From an uncultured Burkholderiales bacterium (lineage in GTDB: Bacteria; Pseudomonadota; Gammaproteobacteria; Burkholderiales; Burkholderiaceae_C), in contig CAIZSE010000143.1 of the NCBI GenBank assembly GCA_903935585.1, forward strand, positions 1 to 32,998: DNA of 32,998 nucleotides, given 5' to 3'. Below, piece by piece: positions 15,487 to 24,865 of the stretch; position 1 is the stretch's first letter, and every line of letters starts with the position of its first letter. A program made the position numbers and the translations under genes. The notes beneath the pieces were generated by a model, which worked only from the letters and a program-made list of their open reading frames with translations, had not been told where the DNA came from and did no database searches.

Positions 15487-16440
15487 ATGTCCAAGCTCCC
15501 ACCCGTTTTGTCGAATCTGCCATTCCCGGTCATCGCATCCCCTTTGTTCATCATCAGCAACCCCAAGCTGGTGATTGAACAATGCAAGGCGGGTGTGGTT
15601 GGCTCCATGCCTGCCTTGAATGCGCGCCCTGCCGCCCAGTTGGACGAGTGGTTGGCTGAGATCACTGAAACCCTGGCCGCCTACAACAAGGCCAACCCTG
15701 ACAAGCCCGCTGCGCCGTATGCGATCAACCAGATCGTGCACAAGAGCAACGACCGTCTGGAGCACGACATGGCCATGTGCGTGAAGTACAAAGTGCCCAT
15801 CATCATCACTTCGCTGGGTGCGCGTGAAGAAATCAACCAGGCTGCACACAGCTACGGCGGCGTGGTGCTGCACGACATCATCAACAACAAGCACGCGCGC
15901 AAAGCGATCGAAAAAGGCGCTGACGGCTTGATCGCTGTGGCCGCAGGTGCAGGCGGGCATGCCGGTGTGAAAAGCCCGTTCGCCCTGATTCAGGAAATCC
16001 GTCAGTGGTTCGATGGCCCGGTGGCTTTGTCAGGTTCCATTGCTTCGGGCGATGCCATTTTGGCGGCCCAAGCCATGGGTGCAGACTTTGCCTACATTGG
16101 CTCTGCCTTCATTGCCACCCTGGAGGCGCGGGCGGCAGAAGATTACAAGCAAGCCATCGTGGACAGCAATTCCGATGACATTGTCTACAGCAACCTGTTC
16201 ACTGGCGTGCATGGCAACTACCTGGCACCGTCCATTCGCTCAGCAGGCCTCGACCCTGACAACTTGCCTGAATCCGACCCGACCAAGATGAACTTTGGCG
16301 GCGATGCCAAAAAAGCCTGGAAAGACATCTGGGGCTGCGGACAAGGCATTGGGGCCATCACCGCCGTACAAAGTACCGCAGATCTGGTCGCCAAATTCAA
16401 GCGCGAGTACCAGGCAGCGCGTGCAAGGTTGGCACTTTGA
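15487..16440 (+). CDS. nitronate monooxygenase (2-nitropropane dioxygenase family)
   Basis: This 317-residue TIM-barrel FMN enzyme has the family landmarks: PFPVIASPLF near the start, the AGAGGHAG motif with catalytic His158, SGSIASG near 181-187 and the phosphate-binding GADFAYIGSAF near 199. Such enzymes oxidise alkyl nitronates, including propionate-3-nitronate, and many act mainly in detoxification. Its neighbours in acyl-CoA metabolism suggest protection against a CoA-pathway poison or an unknown oxidoreductase role. GAGGA lies just upstream of the ATG. A strong terminator follows, closing the transcription unit. Confidence 0.92.
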   Translation: MSKLPPVLSNLPFPVIASPLFIISNPKLVIEQCKAGVVGSMPALNARPAAQLDEWLAEITETLAAYNKANPDKPAAPYAINQIVHKSNDRLEHDMAMCVKYKVPIIITSLGAREEINQAAHSYGGVVLHDIINNKHARKAIEKGADGLIAVAAGAGGHAGVKSPFALIQEIRQWFDGPVALSGSIASGDAILAAQAMGADFAYIGSAFIATLEARAAEDYKQAIVDSNSDDIVYSNLFTGVHGNYLAPSIRSAGLDPDNLPESDPTKMNFGGDAKKAWKDIWGCGQGIGAITAVQSTADLVAKFKREYQAARARLAL

Positions 16441-16483
16441 TGACGGGGTCGGGATCTGAAAACACTGGATTCCACGGTTGAGC

Positions 16484-16508
16484 AGCGCCCTTCGGGGCGC
16501 TCTTTTTT
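16484..16508 (+). terminator. intrinsic terminator after the nitronate monooxygenase gene
   Basis: A 7-bp GC-rich stem (AGCGCCC / GGGCGCT) is closed by a TTCG tetraloop and followed by C and six Ts. It ends the etfBA-dehydrogenase-monooxygenase run. The first usable codon of the acyltransferase frame lies in the T-run. Confidence 0.88.
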
Positions 16509-17598
16509 GCCGGATGCACTCAAGGCTGCAGGTTGCATCCTGATTGTTTTACACCATTTGGCTTTTTACGGCCCCATGTCGGATGTGGTGATGCTGGCTT
16601 GGCCGACATTGATCGGCTGGTTTTATGACCACGGGCGATTGGCCGTCCAGGTGTTTCTGGTGTGCTCAGGCTTTTTGATGGCAGCCGCGTTGACGCCCCC
16701 CCAATTACTCGGTTGGTCACAGGCCATAAAGATGGCTGGGTGGCGTTACATGCGTCTGGTGATCCCGCTGTTGGCTGCATTGAGCTTGACGGTGCTGCTG
16801 TCAGAGTACTTGCGGACCAATCACGCGTTTTCGCACCTTTCGGCGACACCTGACTGGCCCAGTGCATTGGCCCATCTTTTGCTGCTACAGCATGTGCTGG
16901 ACATCGAGGCGCTGTCTGCTGGTATCTGGTATGTCGCGATTGATTTCCAGCTTTATTGCATCGCTTTGCTGACGATGCTTGGGGCCTCAAAAATGGTGCT
17001 GCGTTACCCGGGACTGAAACTGGACAACGTGCGTTGGCAACTTTGGCTGGGTTTGAGCCTGGTGTCTTTGATCGTCTGGAACCTGAACGACGATTTGGAT
17101 GATTACGGCGTGTATTTTTTGGGCTCTTACGGCATGGGCTTGCTGGCATGCAGCGCTCGGCAAAGTCGCATGGTCCTCAAGGGTTGGTGGGTGCTGGTGG
17201 CGTTGGGTTTGTTGGTACTGTGGGTTGATCCACGTTGGCGGATTGCCGCAGCCTGGGGCTGTGCTTTGCTGCTGGCGGCAGCGCCACAGCCGTGGTTTTC
17301 AGGTGAGAGGGTGACCCTGCGCATGCGCCTCGCCGTCCAGTGGCTTTCCAGGGTGTCTTATTCGGTGTTTCTCATCCATTACCCTGTCAGTCTGGTGGTC
17401 AGTGCCGTGGTCACGGCTTACTGGCCCGAGGCGCTGACAGCCAATGCAATGGGAATGGCTGTTTCTGTGCTGATGTCTGTCTGGGCAGGCCACGGGCTCA
17501 ACAGGCTGACAGAGCGTCAACCGCAAAATTTCAGGCACTTGTTTGTGTGGAGCCTGATCTTCATGGCCAGTGTGGCACTGGCCATGAGGGGGTCATGA
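16507..17598 (+). CDS. acyltransferase 3 family membrane protein (start uncertain)
   Basis: This protein of about 363 residues has around ten membrane segments and belongs to the OafA/acyltransferase 3 type, which O-acylate surface sugars or other envelope molecules. Visible marks are the DALKAAGCILIVLHHLAFYG start region with the His-His pair, VFLVCSGFLM, WRYMRLVIPLL and the late FLIHYPVSL. The start is unclear. The TTG at 16507 lies in the T-run of the preceding terminator, while the frame is open back to 16444 with only CTG codons, so the hairpin DNA could also be translated. The stop codon overlaps the cphA stop codon (17593-17598), so the two genes are convergent. Confidence 0.8.
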   Translation: MPDALKAAGCILIVLHHLAFYGPMSDVVMLAWPTLIGWFYDHGRLAVQVFLVCSGFLMAAALTPPQLLGWSQAIKMAGWRYMRLVIPLLAALSLTVLLSEYLRTNHAFSHLSATPDWPSALAHLLLLQHVLDIEALSAGIWYVAIDFQLYCIALLTMLGASKMVLRYPGLKLDNVRWQLWLGLSLVSLIVWNLNDDLDDYGVYFLGSYGMGLLACSARQSRMVLKGWWVLVALGLLVLWVDPRWRIAAAWGCALLLAAAPQPWFSGERVTLRMRLAVQWLSRVSYSVFLIHYPVSLVVSAVVTAYWPEALTANAMGMAVSVLMSVWAGHGLNRLTERQPQNFRHLFVWSLIFMASVALAMRGS

Positions 17599-20163
17599 GG
17601 CTGCTTTGACCTTCTCGGTGATGTAGGCCAAAGCCTCTTCGACCTGGTCGATCAGAATCAGGCACAAATCGCCAGGTGACAAGCGAGACAGCGCTGTGTC
17701 GATCGCATTGAACTCCCCCTGAATGTCTTGTACATGGGTGGTTCTGATGGCACCCTGCAAGCCTTCGCGCAGCAAGGCAATGACTTCACCGTCTTCGCGC
17801 CCCCGCTGGCAGGCATCCTGGTAAAGCAAGACTTCGTCGAAAGCCTGACCCAGAATTTTGGTTTGGTCGCGGATGTCCTGATCACGCCGGTCGCCAGCGC
17901 CGCTGATGACCACCAGGCGTTTGTGGGCCGGCATGTTGTCGACTGCTTGCACAAGGGCCTGGATGGCGTCCGGGTTGTGACCATAGTCCGCGATCAAGGT
18001 GGCACCGCGGTAGTCAAACACGTTGAACCGACCCGGCACACCTTGAATGTCGCTGATGAAAGTGGCGACACCTTGGGCAATCGCATCCCACGGCACACCC
18101 ACTGCCCAGGCAGCGCCAATGGACGCCATGACGTTTTCAGTCTGAAAGCCGATTTGGCCTTGCCGCGTGATGGGCACTTGGGACAGCGGAATGCGGAAAA
18201 TCTGTTTGCCTTTTTGAGCCACGATCTGGCCGTCTTCTGTGAACACCACACGTTTGCCCTGGGCACGGTGGGTTGCCAAAACGGGCTGGTTGGCATCCAG
18301 CGCAAAAAAGGTCACATCGCCGGGGCAGTGCGGTGCCATCATGGCCACGGCAGGGTCTGCTGCGTTGAGGACGGCCATGCCGTTGTGCTCCACGTTGAGC
18401 ACGATCACGCGTTTGAGAACAGACAAGTCTTCCAGTGTCGTGATGTAGTTCAGGCCCAGGTGATCCCCACCGCCCATATTGGTCACGATGGCCACGTTGC
18501 ATCGGTCAAAGGCCAAGCCTTCGCGCAGCAGGCCGCCACGGGCCGTCTCGAACACCGCCGCATCCACATCGGGGTGCATCAACACGTTGCGTGCACTGCG
18601 GGGGCCGCTGCAGTCACCCGAGTCGGTCTGGCGGCCGTTCACATACACACCATCGGTGTTGGTCATGCCAACGCGCAAACCTTTGGCTTTCAGCAAATGG
18701 GCCGTCAGACGCACGGTGGTTGTTTTGCCGTTGGTGCCGGTGACTGCAATGACAGGAATACGGCCTGTTGCGCCGTTCGGGAACATCTGGTCGATCACGG
18801 CATTGCCCACATCGCGGCCCTTGCCATAAGAAGGACTGATGTGCATGCGCAAGCCCGGGGCGGCATTGACTTCGACGACGCCCCCGTTTTGGTCTTCCAG
18901 TGGGCGCAAAACGGATTCGCACACCACATCAACACCACAAATATCCAGCCCGACCATCTGAGCCGCTTCAATGACTCTGGCGGCCACTTCTGGGTGCACA
19001 TCGTCGGTCACATCTGTGGCACTGCCCCCCGTAGACAGGTTGGCGTTGTTGCGCAAGATGACCCGGCGCCCCTTCTCGGGCACCGATTCGGGTTCGAGAT
19101 CCTGGGCATGCAAGCGGCCAATCGCAATGTCGTCAAACCTGATCTTGGTCAGCGAGGTGGAGTGACCCGTGCCGCGGCGGGGGTCGGCGTTGACCAGATC
19201 CACCAGTTGGCGCACCGTGTGTTTGCCATCGCCCACCACCAAGGGGGGCTCACGGCGAGCCGCAGCGATCAGTTTGTTGCCCACCACCAGCAGTCGGTAA
19301 TCGTGGCCCGGCAAAAACTTCTCGACCATGACGGTGCCATAGCGCTCGGCAGTGGCATAGGCCTTGTCAAAAGCTTCACGCTCGGTGATATTGACGGTGA
19401 CACCTTTGCCCTGGTTGCCATCCTGCGGCTTGACCACAACGGGAAAGCCCACTTCCTTGCCAATGGCCCAGGCTTCTTCGAGGGTCTGTGCTGGACGGCC
19501 CAAGGGCACGGGCACGCCGGCGGCGTGCAGCAGCTTTTTGGTCAGGTCCTTGTCTTGGGCGATGGATTCGGCGATCGCACTGGAGGCGTCAATTTCAGCA
19601 GCTTGAATACGCCGTTGTTGAGAGCCCCAGCCAAATTGCACCAAGCTGCCATCGGTCAAGCGCCGAAAGGGAATCCCTCTGGCGACAGCCGCGTCCACGA
19701 TCGAGCCTGTGGAGGGACCCAGGCGCACATCTTCGTCCAGTTCATGCAGTTGAGCCAATGCGCTTTCCAGATCAAAACCATGACCGACTGTGGCAGCCCT
19801 GCAGAGTTGCTCGGCCAGATCAAGCGCCAGGCGACCTACGGATTCTTCGGAATACTGCACGACGACCTGGTAAACGCCCGCATCTTCGGTGGCGGTGGTG
19901 CGACTGAAGGTGACAGGGCAGCCCGCGTGTGCTTGCAAAGCCAGTGTGACTTTTTCCAGGGCATGGGCCATCGACGGCGACTGTCCGGGGCGGCTGCCGT
20001 CAATGGGTCCGACCTCGGGGAAAATGCGCCGCAGGCGCTGCTCGATGGGGTGGTTGGACAAGAGGCTGCGTTCGGCCTCAGGACATGTGACGATCGCCTC
20101 CATGGCCGTGTGACGGCTCCACAAATTGGGGCCGCGCAGTGCGCGAATTCTTGACACTTCCAT
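17593..20163 (-). CDS. cphA: cyanophycin synthetase
   Basis: This 856-residue enzyme polymerises Asp and Arg into cyanophycin, a nitrogen-storage polymer, using ATP. Order of parts: an N domain (about 1-160), an ATP-grasp domain that adds Asp (about 160-465, with VVVKPQDGNQGKGV near 242-255 and DVTDDVHPE near 384-392), then a Mur-ligase-like domain that adds Arg, with an intact P-loop GTNGKT (476-481) and the C-terminal lobe. In the N domain the place of the HxxEH motif reads HALEK (67-71), so the motif is broken, and the surrounding segment is shorter than in cyanobacterial CphA. The ATG at 20163 has AGGA ten bases upstream. It is 47 bases downstream of cphA'. Confidence 0.95.
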   Translation of the reverse strand: MEVSRIRALRGPNLWSRHTAMEAIVTCPEAERSLLSNHPIEQRLRRIFPEVGPIDGSRPGQSPSMAHALEKVTLALQAHAGCPVTFSRTTATEDAGVYQVVVQYSEESVGRLALDLAEQLCRAATVGHGFDLESALAQLHELDEDVRLGPSTGSIVDAAVARGIPFRRLTDGSLVQFGWGSQQRRIQAAEIDASSAIAESIAQDKDLTKKLLHAAGVPVPLGRPAQTLEEAWAIGKEVGFPVVVKPQDGNQGKGVTVNITEREAFDKAYATAERYGTVMVEKFLPGHDYRLLVVGNKLIAAARREPPLVVGDGKHTVRQLVDLVNADPRRGTGHSTSLTKIRFDDIAIGRLHAQDLEPESVPEKGRRVILRNNANLSTGGSATDVTDDVHPEVAARVIEAAQMVGLDICGVDVVCESVLRPLEDQNGGVVEVNAAPGLRMHISPSYGKGRDVGNAVIDQMFPNGATGRIPVIAVTGTNGKTTTVRLTAHLLKAKGLRVGMTNTDGVYVNGRQTDSGDCSGPRSARNVLMHPDVDAAVFETARGGLLREGLAFDRCNVAIVTNMGGGDHLGLNYITTLEDLSVLKRVIVLNVEHNGMAVLNAADPAVAMMAPHCPGDVTFFALDANQPVLATHRAQGKRVVFTEDGQIVAQKGKQIFRIPLSQVPITRQGQIGFQTENVMASIGAAWAVGVPWDAIAQGVATFISDIQGVPGRFNVFDYRGATLIADYGHNPDAIQALVQAVDNMPAHKRLVVISGAGDRRDQDIRDQTKILGQAFDEVLLYQDACQRGREDGEVIALLREGLQGAIRTTHVQDIQGEFNAIDTALSRLSPGDLCLILIDQVEEALAYITEKVKAAS

Positions 20164-20210
20164 GAAGCATTGTTCCTGTGATGAGCTAAGGCCGAAGGGC
20201 TTGTCGAATA

Positions 20211-22385
20211 TCAATGAGAGTTGTTCTGGCCAAAGCTTTTGACACCGGCACGGATCAAATCCATGCTGATGTCCAGGGCCCATGCCACGCTGGCGGCGAC
20301 CAGCATGTCATCGCAGGTGAGCCGACTTTCCTGCAACAGACGCGAAACTGCGGGACGCTTGGTGGAGAGGACGAGTGATTCACGTTGACCTTCACTCAAA
20401 ACCAACTGCCCATCACGCCAGAAGGCAATGCGGCCGCCTTCCGTCGAATGGGCCAAAAGGCGAGGGTTTTTTTCGTCGTCGGCATAAAAAATCACGCCGC
20501 CATCGCAATAGCGGCTCAGATCGGCCACTTGGGGGTCGGCGGCATTCAGTACTGCCGTGCCACCGGGCAGAACCACGTCGATTTGCGTGCGGACATAGTC
20601 CGGCATTTTTTCGTCGCTACCGGGGTATAAATCCTCCAGGCCCTGGGCCTTGGGCATGCGCGTGACCACGCCAACTTGGCAGCGGTCATAAGGCAAACCT
20701 TCGGTCAGCAAATGGCGGATGTCGCTTTCAAAAACGGCTGTTTGAACCGACCGGTTGATCAGCAGTCGTTGGGCATTGTCCCAGTCCATGCCGCCTTCGC
20801 TTTGCAGTTTGCGCTGGTTCATGAACAAGCCGTCTGCACAGGCCAGGCCGGTGTACAGACCCTTGAGGTGTAAAAGCCAAGCCACCAATTGGGCAGGGCG
20901 TGCGGTATCCCCATCGCCTATGAGGCCGATCACCGGAATCCGCCCGGTGTCCGTGGGTTTGAACAAATGGTTGGCAATGGCTTGTCCAACAGGTCGCGGT
21001 TTGCCTACGGCGGGCTTCAGGTGCATCAGCAAACCCGGGCCTGCATTGACCTCGACAATGGCGCCCCCTTGTGCAGCCAGCGGCCGGGAAATGTCTTGCG
21101 CAACCAGGTCGACACCGGCGATGTCCAGGCCCACCACGCGTGCAGCCAGCACGGCTTGCGCGGCCAATTCGGGGTGCACTTCATCCGTGACATCCAGCGC
21201 CATATTGCCAGTGCGCATGATGAGCACGGACCGGCCTTTTTCTGGCACGCTGTCGGCCGTCAGGCCCTGGCGCTTGAGTTCCAGTACCGAGGTGGTGTGT
21301 TCTTCCAACCGGATGGTGTCGAGTGGGAAATCTTCTTCTTCGCCACGGCGGGGGTCGGAGTTGATCTGAAGCTCGATCAATTGCGCAATGGTGTGAACAC
21401 CATCGCCCACCACGCTGGCAGTTTCGCCTTTGTTGGCAGCAGCCACATGGTCACCCACCACCAAGAGCCGGTGCTCTTCACCCAGGATGAATCGTTCCAC
21501 CATCACTTCGCTGCCCTCTGCCAGGGCAATGCCGTAAGCGGCTTCGATGTCTTCTTGTTTGGAAAGCTCGAGTGAAACGCCACGCGCGTGGTTGCCGTCG
21601 GTGGGTTTCACGCACACGGGCAAGCCAATGTCTTGCGCTGCTTCCCAGGCCGCAGCAGGGCTGTCCACGATTTGACCTTGGGGTACGGGGACGCCGCACA
21701 TGCTGAGCAACTGTTTGGTCAGGTCCTTGTCTTTGGAAATGCCTTCGGCAATCGCGCTGGTGCGGTCGGTTTCGGCTGTCCAGATGCGGCGCTGCTGGGA
21801 GCCATGGCCGAGTTGCACCAGGTTGCCATCGTTCAGGCGGATGGCGGGGATGCCGCGGTCACTTGCTGCGTCCACGATGCTGGCCGTGCTGGGACCGATG
21901 CACAGACTGTCGACCATTTGCTTGAGTCGGTTGACTTCACCCTTGACGTCGAATGGGCGGTCTTCGATGGCGGCCAGGATCAGGTCACGGGCGGTATCCA
22001 GCGCGCTGCGGCTGACGGCTTCATGGCGCGTGCGGATCACCACTTTGTAGATGCCTCTAGGTCCTGCTTCGCGGGCTTTGCCAAAACCGGTTTGCATGCC
22101 GGCCTGGGTTTGCAACTCCAGGGCGACGTGTTCCAGCACGTGGCCAGACCAGGTGCCCTCTTCCAGGCGTTGCAAAAATCCCCCGCGTTCGCCCACGCTG
22201 CAGCGGTGCTCGATCATGCCCGGCAGCCATGCCGTCAAGCGTTGGTTAAACCCCGGTAAGGTATTGGAGGGAAAGTCTTCCAGGGCGCCAATGTCGATCA
22301 GCGCCTCCATGACAGGACGGTATGTCCAGATGTTGGGACCGCGCAAATGGGTCATGCGCAGAAATTGGATGGTTTTGGCGTTCAT
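20211..22385 (-). CDS. cyanophycin synthetase-like protein CphA' without a working Mur-ligase domain
   Basis: This is a 724-residue paralogue of CphA. The N domain keeps the HxxEH motif (HVLEH, 82-86), and the ATP-grasp domain looks intact (VCVKPTDGNHARGV near 257-270, DVTDEVHPE near 398-406). Where CphA has the P-loop TGTNGKT, this protein reads IGDGDTA (489-495) with the lysine gone. It ends near the point where CphA's C-terminal Mur lobe begins, about 130 residues earlier. It should not carry out the Arg-adding step. Cyanobacterial CphA2 is likewise C-terminally reduced and re-polymerises beta-Asp-Arg dipeptides, so that is one possible role. The ATG at 22385 lacks a clear ribosome binding site, and an in-frame ATG ten codons later is possible. 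Confidence 0.9.
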   Translation of the reverse strand: MNAKTIQFLRMTHLRGPNIWTYRPVMEALIDIGALEDFPSNTLPGFNQRLTAWLPGMIEHRCSVGERGGFLQRLEEGTWSGHVLEHVALELQTQAGMQTGFGKAREAGPRGIYKVVIRTRHEAVSRSALDTARDLILAAIEDRPFDVKGEVNRLKQMVDSLCIGPSTASIVDAASDRGIPAIRLNDGNLVQLGHGSQQRRIWTAETDRTSAIAEGISKDKDLTKQLLSMCGVPVPQGQIVDSPAAAWEAAQDIGLPVCVKPTDGNHARGVSLELSKQEDIEAAYGIALAEGSEVMVERFILGEEHRLLVVGDHVAAANKGETASVVGDGVHTIAQLIELQINSDPRRGEEEDFPLDTIRLEEHTTSVLELKRQGLTADSVPEKGRSVLIMRTGNMALDVTDEVHPELAAQAVLAARVVGLDIAGVDLVAQDISRPLAAQGGAIVEVNAGPGLLMHLKPAVGKPRPVGQAIANHLFKPTDTGRIPVIGLIGDGDTARPAQLVAWLLHLKGLYTGLACADGLFMNQRKLQSEGGMDWDNAQRLLINRSVQTAVFESDIRHLLTEGLPYDRCQVGVVTRMPKAQGLEDLYPGSDEKMPDYVRTQIDVVLPGGTAVLNAADPQVADLSRYCDGGVIFYADDEKNPRLLAHSTEGGRIAFWRDGQLVLSEGQRESLVLSTKRPAVSRLLQESRLTCDDMLVAASVAWALDISMDLIRAGVKSFGQNNSH

Positions 22386-22552
22386 GAATGAAAAGGGCGG
22401 CTATACAATGACCGGCCCATCATGGCGCTGGTGGATTGCTCTGGATTCAAAAAATACATGGGCAGTTCATGTGCAGTCGTGGGCGACATCAGTGGTTGTT
22501 TTTTGTCTCGTCGGCCGTCACGGTCGTTCGAGTCGTTTCCGGTTCATCCCTC
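22386..22552. promoter_or_regulatory. divergent promoter region between cphA' and the ABC transporter gene
   Basis: These 167 bases separate two divergent transcription units of the cyanophycin locus. A TATACAAT-type sequence at 22402-22409 reads as a -10 box on the plus strand, and its complement (GTATAG) lies 17 bases before the cphA' start codon, which could give a nearly leaderless cphA' message. No good -35 boxes or operator palindromes were seen. Confidence 0.3.
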
Positions 22553-24865
22553 ATGACATCAACTTCTTCTTTGGCCTGTGCATCCCGTCAGGTGCTTCCC
22601 GACGCTTGGCAGGTTGAAGTCCATTCTTGTCTGCTGCCTGAAGAAAACGCAACAGCCTGGCTGGAGGTTGACCTTGACGGCAGTTTGCAATTCGCCAAAA
22701 GTGCCATCATTTTGACCGATCAGCGGGTCTTATCCCGGGCTGAGGGTGAAAAAAACTGGTCCAGCTGGGCTTTGCAGCCGGATTTGTCGCTCAAGCTCAC
22801 TGACCATGCGGGTGTGGGTTGCCTGGCATTGACCTCCACTCAGGGACAGTTGGCGGTTTGGCGCTTCACCCTGGGGCTGCAGGCTGCGGTGGCCCGCTGG
22901 GCGGCGCAGTTTGAAAGTCAGATGGTGCAACTGGGGCAGCCATCAGAGGGCCGCCCTTTGCAAAATGTGCTGTCCGGCTCGATCTGTCCGGTCTGCCAGG
23001 CGGTCATGACCGATCAGGATGAGGAATGTCCCAGTTGCAGTCGGGCAGATCTGGCGCCCCCATCGACTTGGACACTGTTCAAGCTGTGGCGCTTTGCCAA
23101 GCCTTACCAGGGGTCACTGCTGGCAGGTTTTCTGCTCACTTTGGCGGCGACGGCAGCAACTTTGGTGCCCCCTTACCTGACCATGCCCCTGATGGATGAC
23201 ATCCTGATCCCTTACCAAAATGGCAAGACCATCGATCCGGGGCTGGTTTCTCTGTACCTTTTGGGGCTGCTGGGCTCTGCCTTGCTGGCATGGGGCCTGG
23301 GTTGGGCCAAAACTTACATATTGGCCTTGGTGTCAGAGCGCATTGGCGCCGATTTGCGCACGACCACGTACGAGCATTTGCTGAAACTCTCGCTGGAATA
23401 TTTTGGCGGACGCCGCACAGGCGATCTGATTGCACGAATCGGCAGCGAGACGGATCGAATCAACGTGTTCATATCGCTTCACCTGCTGGACTTTGCGACC
23501 GACGTGTTGATGATCCTGATGACGTCCATCATCTTGTTCACCATCAACCCGACCTTGGCCCTGGTCACCCTGTTGCCCTTGCCTTTCATCGCCTGGCTGA
23601 TCCACGTGGTGCGCGAGAAACTGCGAACCGGCTTCGAGAAGATTGACCGCGTCTGGGCTGAAGTGACCAACGTGCTGACCGACACCATTCCAGGCATCCG
23701 GGTGGTCAAGGCTTTTGCGCAGGAAGACCGTGAAGCCCAGCGTTTCAAGGATGCCAACCAACACAACCTGCTGGTCAATGACCGCTTGAACCGTGTCTGG
23801 TCGCTGTTCTCTCCCACAGTGACTTTGATGACCGAGATCGGCTTGCTGGTGGTCTGGGGCTTTGGCATCTGGCTGGTCTCGGACGACCAGATCACGGTGG
23901 GTGTGCTGACCGCTTTTCTGGCCTACATCGGACGCTTCTACGGCCGACTGGATTCCATGAGCCGGATTGTCTCGAACACTCAAAAAGCGGCTTCTGGCGC
24001 CAAGCGCATTTTTGACATCCTCGACCACGTCTCCAGCGTGCCCGAGCCCGTCAAACCCGTGGCTTTGCCCACCCCGGTGCAAGGCCACATCACGGTGCGC
24101 GATGCAGGCTTTCGCTACGGCAACCGCGCGGTGATCCGGCAACTTAACCTCGATATACAACCCGGGCAGATGATTGGCCTGGTGGGACACAGTGGTTCGG
24201 GCAAGAGCACGCTGGTCAATTTGATCTGCCGTTTTTACGACCTGACCGAAGGCACGATTGAGCTCGATGGAATCGACATCCGGCAGTTGAAAGTGGCCGA
24301 TTACCGCCGTCAAATCGGCTTGGTGTTGCAAGAACCTTTCTTGTTCTTTGGCACGATCGCCGACAACATCGCTTACGGCAAACCCGAGGCGAGCCGTGAA
24401 GACATTGTGGCGGCCGCCCGAGCCGCCCATGCCCACGAATTCATCTTGCGCATGCCACAGGGCTACGACTCGCTGGTGGGTGAGCGTGGACAGGGATTGT
24501 CGGGTGGTGAGCGCCAACGCATTTCGATCGCACGGGCTTTGCTGATCAACCCACGGATTCTGATTCTGGACGAGGCGACTTCGGCCGTGGACACCGAAAC
24601 CGAAAAGGAAATTCAAAGGGCCTTGGACAACCTGGTGCGCGGGCGCACCACGATTGCGATTGCGCACCGGCTGTCTACCTTGCGCAAGGCCGATCGCCTG
24701 GTGGTCATGGACAAAGGGGTGGTGGTGGAAGAGGGCACACACGATGCATTGATCGAGGCGCAAGGCGCTTATTGGCGTCTGTATGAAGCCCAACAGCGGC
24801 AAGCTGAAACCGAAGCGGTTTTGGGTGGCAGCATCGAAGTCACAGCGCAAAAGGTGAGCGTATGA
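22553..24865 (+). CDS. cyanophycin-associated ABC exporter with N-terminal zinc-ribbon extension
   Basis: This 770-residue half-transporter fuses membrane and ATPase domains. Residues 1-140 form an unusual N-terminal beta-rich domain. Residues 145-162 form a zinc ribbon (CPVC and CPSC, Cys145, 148, 159 and 162). Six membrane helices span about 185-460. The ATPase domain has Walker A GHSGSGKS (545-552), signature LSGGE (649-653), Walker B ILILDEATS (669-677) and the His switch IAHRLST. It probably works as a homodimeric exporter. Proteins with this architecture are found beside cphA in betaproteobacteria and are named after that association, and the cargo is unknown. The ATG at 22553 has a weak ribosome binding site and upstream starts cannot be excluded. 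The stop codon overlaps the next gene by four bases. Confidence 0.88.
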   Translation: MTSTSSLACASRQVLPDAWQVEVHSCLLPEENATAWLEVDLDGSLQFAKSAIILTDQRVLSRAEGEKNWSSWALQPDLSLKLTDHAGVGCLALTSTQGQLAVWRFTLGLQAAVARWAAQFESQMVQLGQPSEGRPLQNVLSGSICPVCQAVMTDQDEECPSCSRADLAPPSTWTLFKLWRFAKPYQGSLLAGFLLTLAATAATLVPPYLTMPLMDDILIPYQNGKTIDPGLVSLYLLGLLGSALLAWGLGWAKTYILALVSERIGADLRTTTYEHLLKLSLEYFGGRRTGDLIARIGSETDRINVFISLHLLDFATDVLMILMTSIILFTINPTLALVTLLPLPFIAWLIHVVREKLRTGFEKIDRVWAEVTNVLTDTIPGIRVVKAFAQEDREAQRFKDANQHNLLVNDRLNRVWSLFSPTVTLMTEIGLLVVWGFGIWLVSDDQITVGVLTAFLAYIGRFYGRLDSMSRIVSNTQKAASGAKRIFDILDHVSSVPEPVKPVALPTPVQGHITVRDAGFRYGNRAVIRQLNLDIQPGQMIGLVGHSGSGKSTLVNLICRFYDLTEGTIELDGIDIRQLKVADYRRQIGLVLQEPFLFFGTIADNIAYGKPEASREDIVAAARAAHAHEFILRMPQGYDSLVGERGQGLSGGERQRISIARALLINPRILILDEATSAVDTETEKEIQRALDNLVRGRTTIAIAHRLSTLRKADRLVVMDKGVVVEEGTHDALIEAQGAYWRLYEAQQRQAETEAVLGGSIEVTAQKVSV

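Noticed and set aside
16507..17598. Acyltransferase as part of the cyanophycin system
   Set aside because: It is convergent with cphA and preceded by another unit's terminator. Only adjacency suggests a link.
17728..20154. An 808-codon open frame on the plus strand opposite cphA
   Set aside because: It lies wholly antisense to a well-supported gene, has low-complexity His/Gly/Gln-rich translation with no motifs, and is an effect of GC-rich codon usage.
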